From Faecalibacterium prausnitzii (lineage in GTDB: Bacteria > Bacillota > Clostridia > Oscillospirales > Ruminococcaceae): DNA of 64,000 bases. Positions 32,734 through 41,375 of this stretch are shown here, piece by piece. The translations under genes and the position numbers were made by a program. Position 1 is the stretch's first letter. Each line of letters starts with the position of its first letter. The stretch spans positions 62,001-126,000 of the forward strand of contig NZ_PRLD01000001.1 in assembly GCF_003287405.1 (NCBI RefSeq), written 5' to 3'. The notes beneath the pieces were generated by a model. That model ran no database searches and was not told where the DNA came from. It saw only the letters and a program-made list of their open reading frames with translations.

Positions 32734-33657
32734 ATGGCTATTTCTGCAAAGGACGTTATGGAACTGCGCAAGCAGACCGACTGCGGCATGATGGAGTGCA
32801 AGAAGGCTCTGACCGAGGCTGACGGCAACTTCGAGAAGGCAATCGAGATCCTGCGCGAGCGCGGTCTGGCTACCGCCGCCAAGAAGGCAAGCCGCGTTGC
32901 TGCCGAGGGTATGGTCTACGCTGACTACTGCCCCGCCTGCAAGGTCGGTGTTGTCATCGAGGTCAACGCTGAGACCGACTTCGTTGCCAAGAACGACAAG
33001 TTCGTTGACTTCGTCAAGGAGGCTACCAAGGTCATCATGAAGCAGAACCCCGCTGATGTCGAGGCTCTGATGGCTTGCAAGACCGAGGCTGGTGAGACCG
33101 TTGACGAGGCTCTGAAGAACCTGATCCTGGTCATCAAGGAGAACATCAAGGTTCGCCGCTTCACCCGTTACGAGGGCGTCTGCTCTGCATACGTCCACGG
33201 CGGCGGCACCCACGGCATTCTGGTCAACTTCGAGACCACCAACGACATCGATGCTAAGGACGAGTTCGTTGCTTACGGCAAGGACATCGCTATGCAGGTC
33301 GCTGCTGCTAACCCCGGCTACGTCGACGAGGCTTCTGTCCCCGCCGAGGTCGTGGCTAAGGAGAAGGAGATCATGCTGGCTCAGATGGCTCAGGATCCCA
33401 AGACCGCTAACAAGCCTGAGGCTGTGAAGGAGAAGATGATCGAGGGCAAGATCAAGAAGTTCTTCAAGGAGAACTGCCTGGTCGATCAGGAGTTCGTCAA
33501 GGACGGCGACCTGACCGTTGCTCAGTACACCGCTAAGGTCGCTAAGGACCTGGGCGGCGAGATCAAGATCGTCAAGTTCGCCCGCTTTGTCAAGGGCGAG
33601 GGTCTGGAGAAGCGTGCTGACGACTTCGCATCTGAAGTTGCAAGCATGGTGAAGTAA
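32734..33657 (+). CDS. tsf: Elongation factor Ts
   Basis: 307 residues. Guanine-nucleotide exchange factor for EF-Tu. N-terminal UBA-like domain ISAKDVMELRKQTDCGMMEC, then NAETDFVAKND (about 75-85), the EF-Tu contact. Codon use is strongly biased, as expected for a highly expressed gene. Follows rpsB by 48 nt and ends in a strong terminator. Confidence 0.98.
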   Translation: MAISAKDVMELRKQTDCGMMECKKALTEADGNFEKAIEILRERGLATAAKKASRVAAEGMVYADYCPACKVGVVIEVNAETDFVAKNDKFVDFVKEATKVIMKQNPADVEALMACKTEAGETVDEALKNLILVIKENIKVRRFTRYEGVCSAYVHGGGTHGILVNFETTNDIDAKDEFVAYGKDIAMQVAAANPGYVDEASVPAEVVAKEKEIMLAQMAQDPKTANKPEAVKEKMIEGKIKKFFKENCLVDQEFVKDGDLTVAQYTAKVAKDLGGEIKIVKFARFVKGEGLEKRADDFASEVASMVK

Positions 33658-33679
33658 TTTAAACTTCCAAAGACAAAAT

Positions 33680-33720
33680 AGGAGCCGCAGTACCTGTAAC
33701 AGGGTGCTGCGGCTCCTTTT
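33680..33720 (+). terminator. tsf terminator
   Basis: Perfect 11-bp stem AGGAGCCGCAG (33680-33690) / CTGCGGCTCCT (33707-33717) ending in TTTT. Confidence 0.92.
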
Positions 33721-33730
33721 GATTTGCGTG

Positions 33731-33770
33731 AAAAGGCAAATACCGGGCAGCCCGCAGACTGCCCGGTATT
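33731..33770 (-). terminator. Terminator of the glycerophosphodiesterase gene
   Basis: Perfect 12-bp stem AATACCGGGCAG (33739-33750) / CTGCCCGGTATT (33759-33770); on the minus strand GCCTTTTC follows. Confidence 0.85.
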
Positions 33771-33788
33771 GCTGTATAAATCTTCTGC

Positions 33789-35765
33789 TTATGCTTCGTC
33801 CAAAACCTCTTCGGGATCCTCAATGGCGTCCTCGATAGTCTCCTCAACCTCCATCGTTTCTTCAGCGTCCGGGGCGGCAAACAACTCCTGAATCTGATCC
33901 CGCAGCCAGAGCAGACGGTTATCCAAAGCCTTGTCCCGTGCCAGCAGCGGCGCAATGATCTCGGGTTTGTCAGTGATCAGGTCATCCACGCCCAGCTGCA
34001 GCAGCTTTTCGGCATCCTGCTGACGGTTGATGGTCCATGCGGAGATGGTCTTGCCGCGCAGATGGATCTGCTGCACCATACCGGCGGTGATAAAGGTGGA
34101 TTCTACGCTGAAAAAGTCTGCGGCAGGCAGATCGTAGTAGGTGCCTACGCCCAGCGCCAGAATATACCCGGTGGTAATGTCCGGGTCCAGTTCCTTCACC
34201 TTGCACAGGGTCTCGTAGCTCTGGGAGGTGACCACGCAGTCTGAACCGTAGTCGTATGCGTGAATCAGCCGTACCGTTTCGGCTTCCAATGTCGGCGTAA
34301 AGGTGCTGGGCTTGATCTCAATGTTCAGTTCTGCCTTGCCCTTGCACAGCGCCAGAACCTCTTCCAGCGTGGGAATATAGGAACCCGTGAACTGCCGATG
34401 GAACCAGCGTCCGGCATCCAGCTGCTGCACCTGTACATAGGGCAGGTCGTAGATGTTGGCGTTGCAGCCGGTACACCGGCGCAGGCTGGTGTCGTGGGTC
34501 ACCACGGCTACGCCGTCAGCGGTCATCTGCACGTCCAACTCAATGCGGGGGCTGCCGTGCTCCAGCGCGGTCTCGAAGGCAGCCATGGTGTTCTCCGGTG
34601 CACGGGAAGAATAGCCACGGTGATAGGTGATCACCGGGTCGGCAAGGCCCAGCACGCTTTGCAGCGGCTGCGTTTGCGGGAACAGCAGGTATACCGCCGC
34701 TACGCCGCAGGTAACCAGTGCGGCGCAGGCCATCATCCCGGCCAGCACCGTCTGCTCACGGTGCAGGGCAGGGAGTACATCGGAAATGGTCGGCTGCGCT
34801 GCATCGGACTGCCGGGGCGCTTCGTACAGTACCTCTGTAAGGGTGCTCTGCGCCGCCGTCATGGCACAGTCCATAAGCAGGCAAAGGAACGGTAACTCGA
34901 TCAGCAGTGCCGCGCGGGAAAGTGCCAGCAGGGCAGCAGTGCTGGCAAAGCCGACACCTAGGATGACGCAATAGAACAGCGCTGCCCCGCACAGCAGCAT
35001 CAGCCCGGTGCGCACGGCGGCGGTCAGCATCCAGTGCAGTGCCAGCCCAAGCAGCTGCCCGGTGCGGCTGCGCAAAATGTGCAGGCTCTCCGCAAACGCA
35101 CAGCCAAAGCTTTTGCGCTCCAGCAGAAATTTTGGCAGAACCACAAGCCCGTCCAGCAGCAGTGCCAGCACAAAAAGCACCGCCAGAGCAAATAGAAAAC
35201 GATTGGAGGAACGCGCCTTCAGCAGCCCCCAGAGATATTCCGGCACGGCAAACTGGGTCAGATGGTTTGCAGCCAGAAAAAAGTTCGTCAGCGGGATCAG
35301 GGCAGCGCCATACAGCAGCAGTGGGAGGTTCTGCGGCAGAAACACCCGCACAAGGCTGCAAAAGGCATCCCGGAACACCGCCCACGCCCGCAGGGGCTCG
35401 CCGTGCCGTATCCGTGTCAGCAGATGCAGCATTGTGGCGACCTCGTACAGGTTCCAGAAGGCTGCCAGCACCGCCAGCACGGCGATGCACCCAATGATGG
35501 CAGGGGAGGCAAAGATGCGGGAAGCGGTCTTATTGTTGAGGTAGCGGATGGGTGCGAACCGCAGCGTCAGTGCCCAGATCAGCTGCAACGCCGGTACGAA
35601 CAAGAGGTTTGTCAGTACCTTATAAAACAGCAGAAAAAACAGAAATACCCGCCCCTTTGGCGAAAGCAGGGAACGGGCGGCATCATGCAGAGAGCGGTAG
35701 GCCTGCTCCTGCTGCCGGAGCTTTGCGGAAAATCGCTTCAAGATAGCTTCAACCTCTTTTTTCAT
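33789..35765 (-). CDS. Membrane glycerophosphodiester phosphodiesterase
   Basis: 658 residues. About eight membrane helices (1-370) form the GPDPase_memb region; then a GDPD TIM barrel with YHRGYSSRAPENT (catalytic His and Glu-Asn) and ELDVQMTADGVAVVTHD. It hydrolyses glycerophosphodiesters to glycerol-3-phosphate and an alcohol at the membrane. The C-terminal 30 residues are a run of Glu, Asp and Val. The start is uncertain: the ATG at 35763-35765 is preferred; an in-frame TTG at 35820 also lacks a clear ribosome site. Together with the nearby LtaS-like gene it may serve polyglycerolphosphate turnover. Confidence 0.85.
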   Translation of the reverse strand: MKKEVEAILKRFSAKLRQQEQAYRSLHDAARSLLSPKGRVFLFFLLFYKVLTNLLFVPALQLIWALTLRFAPIRYLNNKTASRIFASPAIIGCIAVLAVLAAFWNLYEVATMLHLLTRIRHGEPLRAWAVFRDAFCSLVRVFLPQNLPLLLYGAALIPLTNFFLAANHLTQFAVPEYLWGLLKARSSNRFLFALAVLFVLALLLDGLVVLPKFLLERKSFGCAFAESLHILRSRTGQLLGLALHWMLTAAVRTGLMLLCGAALFYCVILGVGFASTAALLALSRAALLIELPFLCLLMDCAMTAAQSTLTEVLYEAPRQSDAAQPTISDVLPALHREQTVLAGMMACAALVTCGVAAVYLLFPQTQPLQSVLGLADPVITYHRGYSSRAPENTMAAFETALEHGSPRIELDVQMTADGVAVVTHDTSLRRCTGCNANIYDLPYVQVQQLDAGRWFHRQFTGSYIPTLEEVLALCKGKAELNIEIKPSTFTPTLEAETVRLIHAYDYGSDCVVTSQSYETLCKVKELDPDITTGYILALGVGTYYDLPAADFFSVESTFITAGMVQQIHLRGKTISAWTINRQQDAEKLLQLGVDDLITDKPEIIAPLLARDKALDNRLLWLRDQIQELFAAPDAEETMEVEETIEDAIEDPEEVLDEA

Positions 35766-36213
35766 TTTTACCGGGCTTTTCTCGTGCACTGCATAGGTAC
35801 AGTTTGGCAGACTGCCCGGCAAATATGATTTTTAATATTTTATCGCAAGTCAAGAAATTAGTACAACATCTAAACAGCATATTTGCGATATGCAATTCAA
35901 CGCTGTTGCTGTTGCATTAAAAAGTTGAATTGCTATAATATAGTGTAACATAAACGCAACGGAAAGAAAACGCAGCAGACGGGTGCAGTTTCGCCAAAAA
36001 AACCGGAAAAATTTCTACATCCGCAAAAAGGGCGTGCGATAGCAGTTGCCCAGATAAAACGCGCAAAACGATGAATCGTTAAAAATTTGGCTTTCCATAA
36101 GCGATGGATGTTGAATCACATGGATTTTTATAGAATCCCTTGCATTTTTTTGCCAGCTTCTGTATAATAAATATAATTTTGAAAGCTCACACAGACAACC
36201 AGGAGGTCTAATT
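35766..36213 (+). promoter_or_regulatory. Regulatory region between the glycerophosphodiesterase and carboxyltransferase genes
   Basis: No gene seen. Two plus-strand promoters: TTGCAT (35912-35917), 16 bp, TATAAT (35934-35939), and TTGCAT (36140-36145), 17 bp, TATAAT (36163-36168), about 45 nt before the ATG at 36214. A perfect 10-bp inverted repeat GCAATTCAAC (35892-35901) / GTTGAATTGC (35924-35933) covers the distal promoter; its right arm fills the spacer up to the -10, as an operator would. The rest (35940-36139) is A-rich with nothing recognisable. Confidence 0.65.
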
Positions 36214-37533
36214 ATGGCTTCAAAGATCAATAAGGGAGAAATCCTCGCCAAGTTCTTCGATGACGGGGAGTATACTGCGCTGTTTGCTGATGGTGCAGTG
36301 AGCGCTGCCTGCGGTTATGCCGCAGGTCAGCAGGCTTACGCTGTTTATCAGAACGGCGAGGCTGTTACCGTAAAGGATGTTGAAAAGAACATCAAGGTTC
36401 TGGAAATGGCTGCACAGACCGGCTGCCCGGTGGTCACCTTCTATAACTCGGTTGGTGCAAAGCTGGCTGAGGGTCTGGACGTGCTGACTGTCAGCGCAAA
36501 GCTGAATGCACAGATCGCAAAGGTCTCCGGTGTTATTCCGCAGGTGGCCGTTGTTCTGGGTGTCTGCGGCGGCACCAGCGCTCTGAGCGCTGCCAACGCA
36601 GACGTCTGCATCATGGCCGAGGGCGCAGAGCTGTTCTTCACCGCTCCGTTCACCTCCGCTGCCAAGGGCGATAAGGTCGCCGATGCAGGCAGCGCTGCTG
36701 CTGCCGCCAAGGCAGGTGTGGCTTCCATCGTGGCTGCCGATGCCGCAGAGGCTGCTGAAAAGGCCGCTCACATCGTGGGTCTGCTGCCCGCCAACAACCT
36801 GACCGGCCCGGCGATCTTCGAGTTCGAGCAGCCCGCCGCTGTTCTGGCTGCCGGTGCCGAGCCCGCAAAGGCTGCTGCCGCTGTGATCGATAAGGACAGC
36901 GCTGTGGAGCTGTACGCAGGCTTTGGTAAGGCTGTCTACACTGCATTTGCAACCATCGGCGGCAACGCCGTGGGCGTTGTGGCAACCGGCAAGCAGCTGT
37001 GCCACAACTGCGTAGCCAAGGCTTCCCGCTTTGTGCGCTTGTGCGATGCTTTCAGCGTGCCTGTGGTCACCATCGTGGACACCGAGGGCTTTGTGCCCAG
37101 CGTTACCGATGACGTGGCTGGCGGCATCCGCGAGGCTGCCCGTCTGGCCGCTACCTATGCCGATGCTACCACCGCAAAGGTGGCTGTGCTGGCCGGCAAG
37201 GCTGTGGGTCCTGTGTACACCGCTCTGGCTGCTGCCGACCTGCGCATCGCTGTGACCGGCTGCACCGTCAGCGCACTGGAGCCCAGCGCCGCTGTCAGCG
37301 TGCTGTACAAGGACGAGATCGATGCTTCCGACAACATCATTGCCGCCACCAAGGCCAAGGCTGCTGCTTACACCGCTGAGGTGTGCAGCGCTGCCAGCGC
37401 AGTGGCTGCCGGTGCTGCCGATATGAGCTGCGATGCCGCCAATGTGCGTGCCAGCGTTGTGGCTGCACTGGAGCTGCTGAGCACCAAGCGTGCCGCCCGC
37501 CTGCCCAAGAAGCATGGCAATATGGCTCTGTAA
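36214..37533 (+). CDS. Biotin-dependent carboxyltransferase subunit (12S / MmdA-like)
   Basis: 439 residues of crotonase-like carboxyltransferase fold. The N half has VVLGVCGGTSALSAANADVCIM (acyl-CoA oxyanion region, about 111-132), the C half has SVPVVTIVDTEGFVPS and the AVLAGKAVGPVYTALAAADLR block that matches the second oxyanion loop of PccB/MmdA. It is shorter than typical (about 510) and very Ala-rich. With the next two genes it forms the 12S-1.3S-5S set of a transcarboxylase, or the soluble part of a decarboxylase. It starts after AGGAGG. Confidence 0.8.
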   Translation: MASKINKGEILAKFFDDGEYTALFADGAVSAACGYAAGQQAYAVYQNGEAVTVKDVEKNIKVLEMAAQTGCPVVTFYNSVGAKLAEGLDVLTVSAKLNAQIAKVSGVIPQVAVVLGVCGGTSALSAANADVCIMAEGAELFFTAPFTSAAKGDKVADAGSAAAAAKAGVASIVAADAAEAAEKAAHIVGLLPANNLTGPAIFEFEQPAAVLAAGAEPAKAAAAVIDKDSAVELYAGFGKAVYTAFATIGGNAVGVVATGKQLCHNCVAKASRFVRLCDAFSVPVVTIVDTEGFVPSVTDDVAGGIREAARLAATYADATTAKVAVLAGKAVGPVYTALAAADLRIAVTGCTVSALEPSAAVSVLYKDEIDASDNIIAATKAKAAAYTAEVCSAASAVAAGAADMSCDAANVRASVVAALELLSTKRAARLPKKHGNMAL

Positions 37534-37584
37534 GCGTCCGAATGTAAGTTAATTGAGTTCGATTTTGAATTGGAGGATCCTTCC

Positions 37585-37965
37585 ATGAAGTACTACAATA
37601 TTACTGTCAATGGTGTTGCTTACAGCGTTTCCGTTGAGGAAACTGCCGCAGGCGCTGCTCCTGTTGCTGCTGCTCCCGTTGCAGCACCCGCCGCACCCAA
37701 GGCCGCTCCCGCACCCGCAGCTGCTCCCAAGGCAGCCGCCGGTGCAGCCGGTGCAGTTGCCGTCAAGGCTCCCATGCCCGGCAACATTCTGGATGTCAAG
37801 GTCGCTGCCGGTGCTTCTGTCAAGGCCGGCGACGTGCTGGTCATCCTCGAGGCCATGAAGATGGAGAACGAGATCGTTGCTCCGCAGGATGGCACCGTGG
37901 CTTCCATCAACGTGAACAAGGGCGATACCGTCAACTCCGGTGACGTTCTGGTTTCCATGAACTAA
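37585..37965 (+). CDS. Biotin carboxyl carrier protein (1.3S type)
   Basis: 126 residues: N-terminal anchor MKYYNITVNGVAYSVSVEE, a Pro/Ala linker (about 26-60), and the biotinyl domain with the EAMKMEN site (biotinylated lysine about 96). The swinging arm carries carboxyl groups between the carboxyltransferase partners. Start ATG at 37585 after GGAGG. Middle gene of the three-gene set. Confidence 0.93.
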   Translation: MKYYNITVNGVAYSVSVEETAAGAAPVAAAPVAAPAAPKAAPAPAAAPKAAAGAAGAVAVKAPMPGNILDVKVAAGASVKAGDVLVILEAMKMENEIVAPQDGTVASINVNKGDTVNSGDVLVSMN

Positions 37966-37981
37966 GGAAGAGGTGACAACC

Positions 37982-39385
37982 ATGGCAAAAAAGCCGATCA
38001 AGGTGACCGAGGTCGTCCTGCGTGATGCGCACCAGTCTTTGCTGGCCACCCGTATGACCATGGACGAGATGCGCCCCATCCTGCCCGAAATGGACAAGAT
38101 CAACTACTTCTCTGTGGAGTGCTGGGGCGGCGCTACGTTCGACAGCTGCATCCGCTTCCTGGACGAGGATCCTTGGGAGCGTCTGCGCATCCTGCGCAAG
38201 GAGCTGCCGCACCAGAAGCTGCAGATGCTGTTCCGCGGCCAGAATATGCTGGGCTACCGTCCCTACGCAGATGACGCTGTGGAGTACTTTGTACAGAAAT
38301 CTGTTGCCAACGGCATCGACGTTATCCGCATCTTCGACGCTCTGAATGATCCCCGCAACCTGCAGACCGCCATCAAGTCTGCCAACAAGGAAGGCGCTCA
38401 TGTGCAGGGCTGCATCAGCTACACCCTGAGCCCCGTGCACAACAACGAGTACTTTGCATCCTACGCCAAGACTCTGGAGGAGATGGGTGCAAACTCTATC
38501 TGCATCAAGGATATGGCCGGTCTGCTCACCCCCTATACCTGCTATGATCTGGTCAGGAAGCTGAAGGAGACCGTCAGCATCCCTGTGGATATCCACAGCC
38601 ACTACACTGCAGGTCTGGCTTCCATGTCCATCCTCAAGGGCATCGAAGCAGGTGCCGACATCGTCGATACCGCTATGAGCCCCCTGAGCCTTGGCACTAG
38701 CCATATGCCCACTGAGAGTCTGGTTGCTGCCCTGCAGGGCACCGACTACGACACCGGTCTGGATCTGAAGCAGCTGAATGTCGTGCGCGCTTATTTTGCA
38801 AAGCTGCGAGAGAAGTACATCGCCAACGGTCAGATCAGCCCCAAGAGCCTTGGCGTGGACGCCAACACCCTGCTGTATCAGGTGCCGGGCGGTATGTTCT
38901 CCAATATGCTCAAGCAGCTGAAGGATGCCGGCAAGGAGGATAAGCTGGACGAAGTGCTGGCCGAGATCCCCCGCGTCCGTGAGGATGCAGGTTATCCGCC
39001 GCTGGTCACCCCCACCAGCCAGATCGTTGGCACGCAGGCTGTGTTCAATGTCATCATGGGCGAGCGCTACAAGATGGTCACCAAGGAGTTCAAGGGTCTG
39101 GTCCACGGCGACTACGGCAAGACTCCCGCTCCCATCAAGCCCGAGTTCACCAAGAAGATCCTTGGTGACGAGCAGCCCATCACCTGCCGCTTTGCCGACA
39201 CGCTGGCTCCCGAAATGGACAAGCTGAAGGCCGAAGCTGCCAAGTGGGCAACGCAGGAAGAAGACGTGCTGACCTACGCCATGTTCCCGCAGGTCGCACC
39301 CAAGTTCTTCGATAAGCGCAATGCTAAAAAGCAGGGCGTGGACGGTGACCATGTGGATTACACCAACCAGTCCCATCCTGTCTGA
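37982..39385 (+). CDS. Pyruvate/oxaloacetate carboxyltransferase subunit (5S / OadA / PycB type)
   Basis: 467 residues. TIM-barrel carboxyltransferase with LRDAHQSLLATRM (about 12-24), the carboxylated lysine in CIKDMAGLL (about 177), and metal ligands in DIHSHYTAGLA. It moves carboxyl between oxaloacetate or pyruvate and biotin. Start ATG at 37982 with AAGGAAGAG upstream; a GTG 9 nt earlier is less likely. No OadB/GcdB-type membrane subunit and no biotin carboxylase is adjacent, which favours a soluble transcarboxylase. Confidence 0.9.
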   Translation: MAKKPIKVTEVVLRDAHQSLLATRMTMDEMRPILPEMDKINYFSVECWGGATFDSCIRFLDEDPWERLRILRKELPHQKLQMLFRGQNMLGYRPYADDAVEYFVQKSVANGIDVIRIFDALNDPRNLQTAIKSANKEGAHVQGCISYTLSPVHNNEYFASYAKTLEEMGANSICIKDMAGLLTPYTCYDLVRKLKETVSIPVDIHSHYTAGLASMSILKGIEAGADIVDTAMSPLSLGTSHMPTESLVAALQGTDYDTGLDLKQLNVVRAYFAKLREKYIANGQISPKSLGVDANTLLYQVPGGMFSNMLKQLKDAGKEDKLDEVLAEIPRVREDAGYPPLVTPTSQIVGTQAVFNVIMGERYKMVTKEFKGLVHGDYGKTPAPIKPEFTKKILGDEQPITCRFADTLAPEMDKLKAEAAKWATQEEDVLTYAMFPQVAPKFFDKRNAKKQGVDGDHVDYTNQSHPV

Positions 39386-39402
39386 TAAATAAGCTTCTTT
39401 CA

Positions 39403-39439
39403 GGGCTGCTGCACAAAAAGCTGTGCGGCAGCCCTTTTT
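39403..39439 (+). terminator. Terminator of the carboxyltransferase operon
   Basis: GGGCTGC (39403-39409) / GCAGCCC (39428-39434) with inner GCAC/GTGC, ending in TTTTT. Confidence 0.9.
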
Positions 39440-39504
39440 GTATATCCGGCAAAGGCACAAAACAGGCTGCGCCGGGCAATGCCGGAAAAACTTCTGCATA
39501 CACA

Positions 39505-39533
39505 TTGACTTGCTGCCCAATACATTTTATAAT
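39505..39533 (+). promoter_or_regulatory. Promoter of the HTH gene
   Basis: TTGACT (39505-39510), 17 bp, TATAAT (39528-39533), near consensus. Confidence 0.8.
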
Positions 39534-39581
39534 GAAAGAAATGATCCCGGCAATACAATAAATGATGTGGAGGAAAATGCT

Positions 39582-39923
39582 ATGCGAAGCATCCCGGAAC
39601 AGCGCATTGCTGAGTTTCAGGAGCAGGACTATCAACGGTATTTTGGCATTTCAAAACTGGAATTTGACCGGATGCTTAAGGCTCTGCAGGAGGCTTACCG
39701 TCAGGAGCACAAACGTAAGACCCGCTTTACCAAGATCTCCATGATGGACAAGCTTATTCTGACCTTGATCTATCGCTACGAATACCGCACAATGGAAAGC
39801 ATTGCCAAGGAATACGAGGTCTCTCTGGATACCATTGCCGACAACATCCATTGGGTGGAGCGCACGCTGCTCAACGCAGATATCCTGCAAACCAGCGTGA
39901 CCTGCGTTTATAAGACGAACTGA
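39582..39923 (+). CDS. Stand-alone helix-turn-helix protein related to transposase N-terminal domains
   Basis: 113 residues. The phrase TLIYRYEYRTMESIAKEYEVSLDTIADNIHWVERTL closely follows the HTH domain found at the N-terminus of IS5-like DDE transposases (in which EYRTYFHIGQDYGVS is typical). The DDE catalytic domain is missing: the frame closes at a normal stop, then a hairpin. With a strong promoter, GGAGG ribosome site and terminator of its own, it is either a recent transposase stump or a captured DNA-binding protein. No terminal repeats or target duplication seen. Confidence 0.65.
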   Translation: MRSIPEQRIAEFQEQDYQRYFGISKLEFDRMLKALQEAYRQEHKRKTRFTKISMMDKLILTLIYRYEYRTMESIAKEYEVSLDTIADNIHWVERTLLNADILQTSVTCVYKTN

Positions 39924-39931
39924 TGTTATGA

Positions 39932-39962
39932 CCCTGCGTGAAAACGCGGGGTTATAATTTTT
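39932..39962 (+). terminator. Terminator after the HTH gene
   Basis: CCCTGCGT / ACGCGGGG around GAAA, then TTATAATTTTT. Confidence 0.65.
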
Positions 39963-40077
39963 CAGGGGGGAGCTTCTAAAAAGCGGTAACTGCCGCAGCC
40001 ATGTTGTTTTGACTGCGGACGGATGCACAGCAGTAAAAAATGGAAATCGTGTTTTTTGCGCGGATGCAGTCTGCACC

Positions 40078-40106
40078 TTGAATTTTTCAGAAAAGAATAG
40101 TAAAAT
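40078..40106 (+). promoter_or_regulatory. Promoter of the yicC-remA-gmk string
   Basis: TTGAAT (40078-40083), 17 bp, TAAAAT (40101-40106), 94 nt before yicC. A small hairpin GGGCTTGTGTGCCC lies in the leader. Confidence 0.65.
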
Positions 40107-40199
40107 GATGCTATATGTATCGTAACATGGGCTTGTGTGCCCAAAGCGGATACCTATACAGAAAAAACGAAGTTAAACCGCAAAAGAATAGGAGCTAGT

Positions 40200-41078
40200 A
40201 TGATCTTAAGCATGACCGGTTTCGGCAGGGGGACTGCCGTGCTCAATGGCCGTGAGATCACTGTGGAGCTGCGCAGCGTGAACTCCCGCTATTTCGAGTA
40301 TTCCTCCCGCATCCCGCGCACCTGCAGTTCTCTGGACAGCCGCCTGAAAAAGCAGCTCAACCAGCGGATCTCCCGCGGCAAGGTGGAGCTTAGCATGACC
40401 GTGCAGAACGTGGACGCAGCGGATACTGTGGTCGCCGTCAATATGGAGCTTGCCCGCAGCTATCAGCAGGCGATGCGGACCTTGTCTGAGCAGCTGGGGG
40501 TCAAAAATGATGTGTCTACCGCCGTTCTGACCCGTTTCCCGGATGTGCTGACCACCCGCCACGCCGATGTGGACGAGGAGCAGCTGTGGCAGGATGTGTC
40601 TGCCGTCACCGCGCAGGCGCTGGATCGCTTTGTGGAGATGCGCGCCGCCGAGGGTGCCAAGATGAAGGCAGACGTGGAAAGCCGCCTTGCGTTTCTGGAA
40701 CAGTGCGTCGGCAAGGTGGAAGCTTTGAGTGCAGGCCGGGTAGAGAACTACACCAACCGCCTGTACGAAAAACTCAAGGTCATCCTGCAGGATCGTGATA
40801 TCGATGATGCCCGTGTGCTGACCGAGGCCGCCATCTTTGGCGATAAGACCGCCGTGGATGAGGAGACTGTCCGTCTGCGCAGCCACATTGCGCAGTACCG
40901 CGATATCCTGCAGCTGGACGAGCCCGTGGGCCGCAAGCTGGATTTCCTGACGCAGGAGCTGAACCGCGAGACCAACACCATTGGCTCCAAGTGTCAGGAT
41001 CTGGATATCACACGCATCGTGGTGGATATGAAAGCGGAGATCGAAAAGATCCGCGAGCAGATCCAGAATCTGGAATAA
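40200..41078 (+). CDS. yicC: YicC family endoribonuclease-like protein
   Basis: 292 residues: MILSMTGFGRG at the start and the C-terminal DUF1732 block NRETNTIGSKCQDLDITRIVVDMKAEIEKIREQ. E. coli YicC is an endoribonuclease with a role in small-RNA turnover. The ATG at 40200 follows AGGAGC. It heads the conserved yicC-remA-gmk-priA-def-fmt string known from Bacillus (yloC). Confidence 0.9.
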   Translation: MILSMTGFGRGTAVLNGREITVELRSVNSRYFEYSSRIPRTCSSLDSRLKKQLNQRISRGKVELSMTVQNVDAADTVVAVNMELARSYQQAMRTLSEQLGVKNDVSTAVLTRFPDVLTTRHADVDEEQLWQDVSAVTAQALDRFVEMRAAEGAKMKADVESRLAFLEQCVGKVEALSAGRVENYTNRLYEKLKVILQDRDIDDARVLTEAAIFGDKTAVDEETVRLRSHIAQYRDILQLDEPVGRKLDFLTQELNRETNTIGSKCQDLDITRIVVDMKAEIEKIREQIQNLE

Positions 41079-41096
41079 TATGTTGTGGAGGAGCCT

Positions 41097-41375
41097 ATGA
41101 AACTCATCAACATCGGCTTTGGCAATATGGTCAGTGCGGGGCGCGTGGTGGCAGTCGTCAGCCCGGACTCTGCACCGGTCAAGCGTCTGGTGAAGGAAGC
41201 ACGCGAGCGCGGGATGCTGATCGATGCCTCTTACGGCCGCAGCACCCGGGCTGTGCTCATCATGGACTCCGATCATGTCGTGCTGTCCGCCCTTCAGCCC
41301 GAAACGGTGGCAAGCCGCGCTGCCGGGCAGGAGGGCAGAGCATCAATGGAGGAAGAAGCATCTCATGGCGAATGA
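41097..41375 (+). CDS. remA: RemA/DUF370 extracellular-matrix regulator homologue
   Basis: 92 residues; [31 protein letters not shown] is the DUF370 signature. In Bacillus subtilis RemA is an octameric DNA-binding protein that activates matrix and osmoprotectant genes. Start at 41097 after GGAGGAGC. Overlaps gmk by 11 nt. The last 20 residues are acidic and not conserved. Confidence 0.88.
   Translation: MKLINIGFGNMVSAGRVVAVVSPDSAPVKRLVKEARERGMLIDASYGRSTRAVLIMDSDHVVLSALQPETVASRAAGQEGRASMEEEASHGE

Noticed and set aside
35858-35873. FapR-like operator (TTAGTAC...CTAA) near the carboxyltransferase genes
   Set aside because: Only the left half matches; the right half needs a one-base gap and it is far from either plus-strand promoter.
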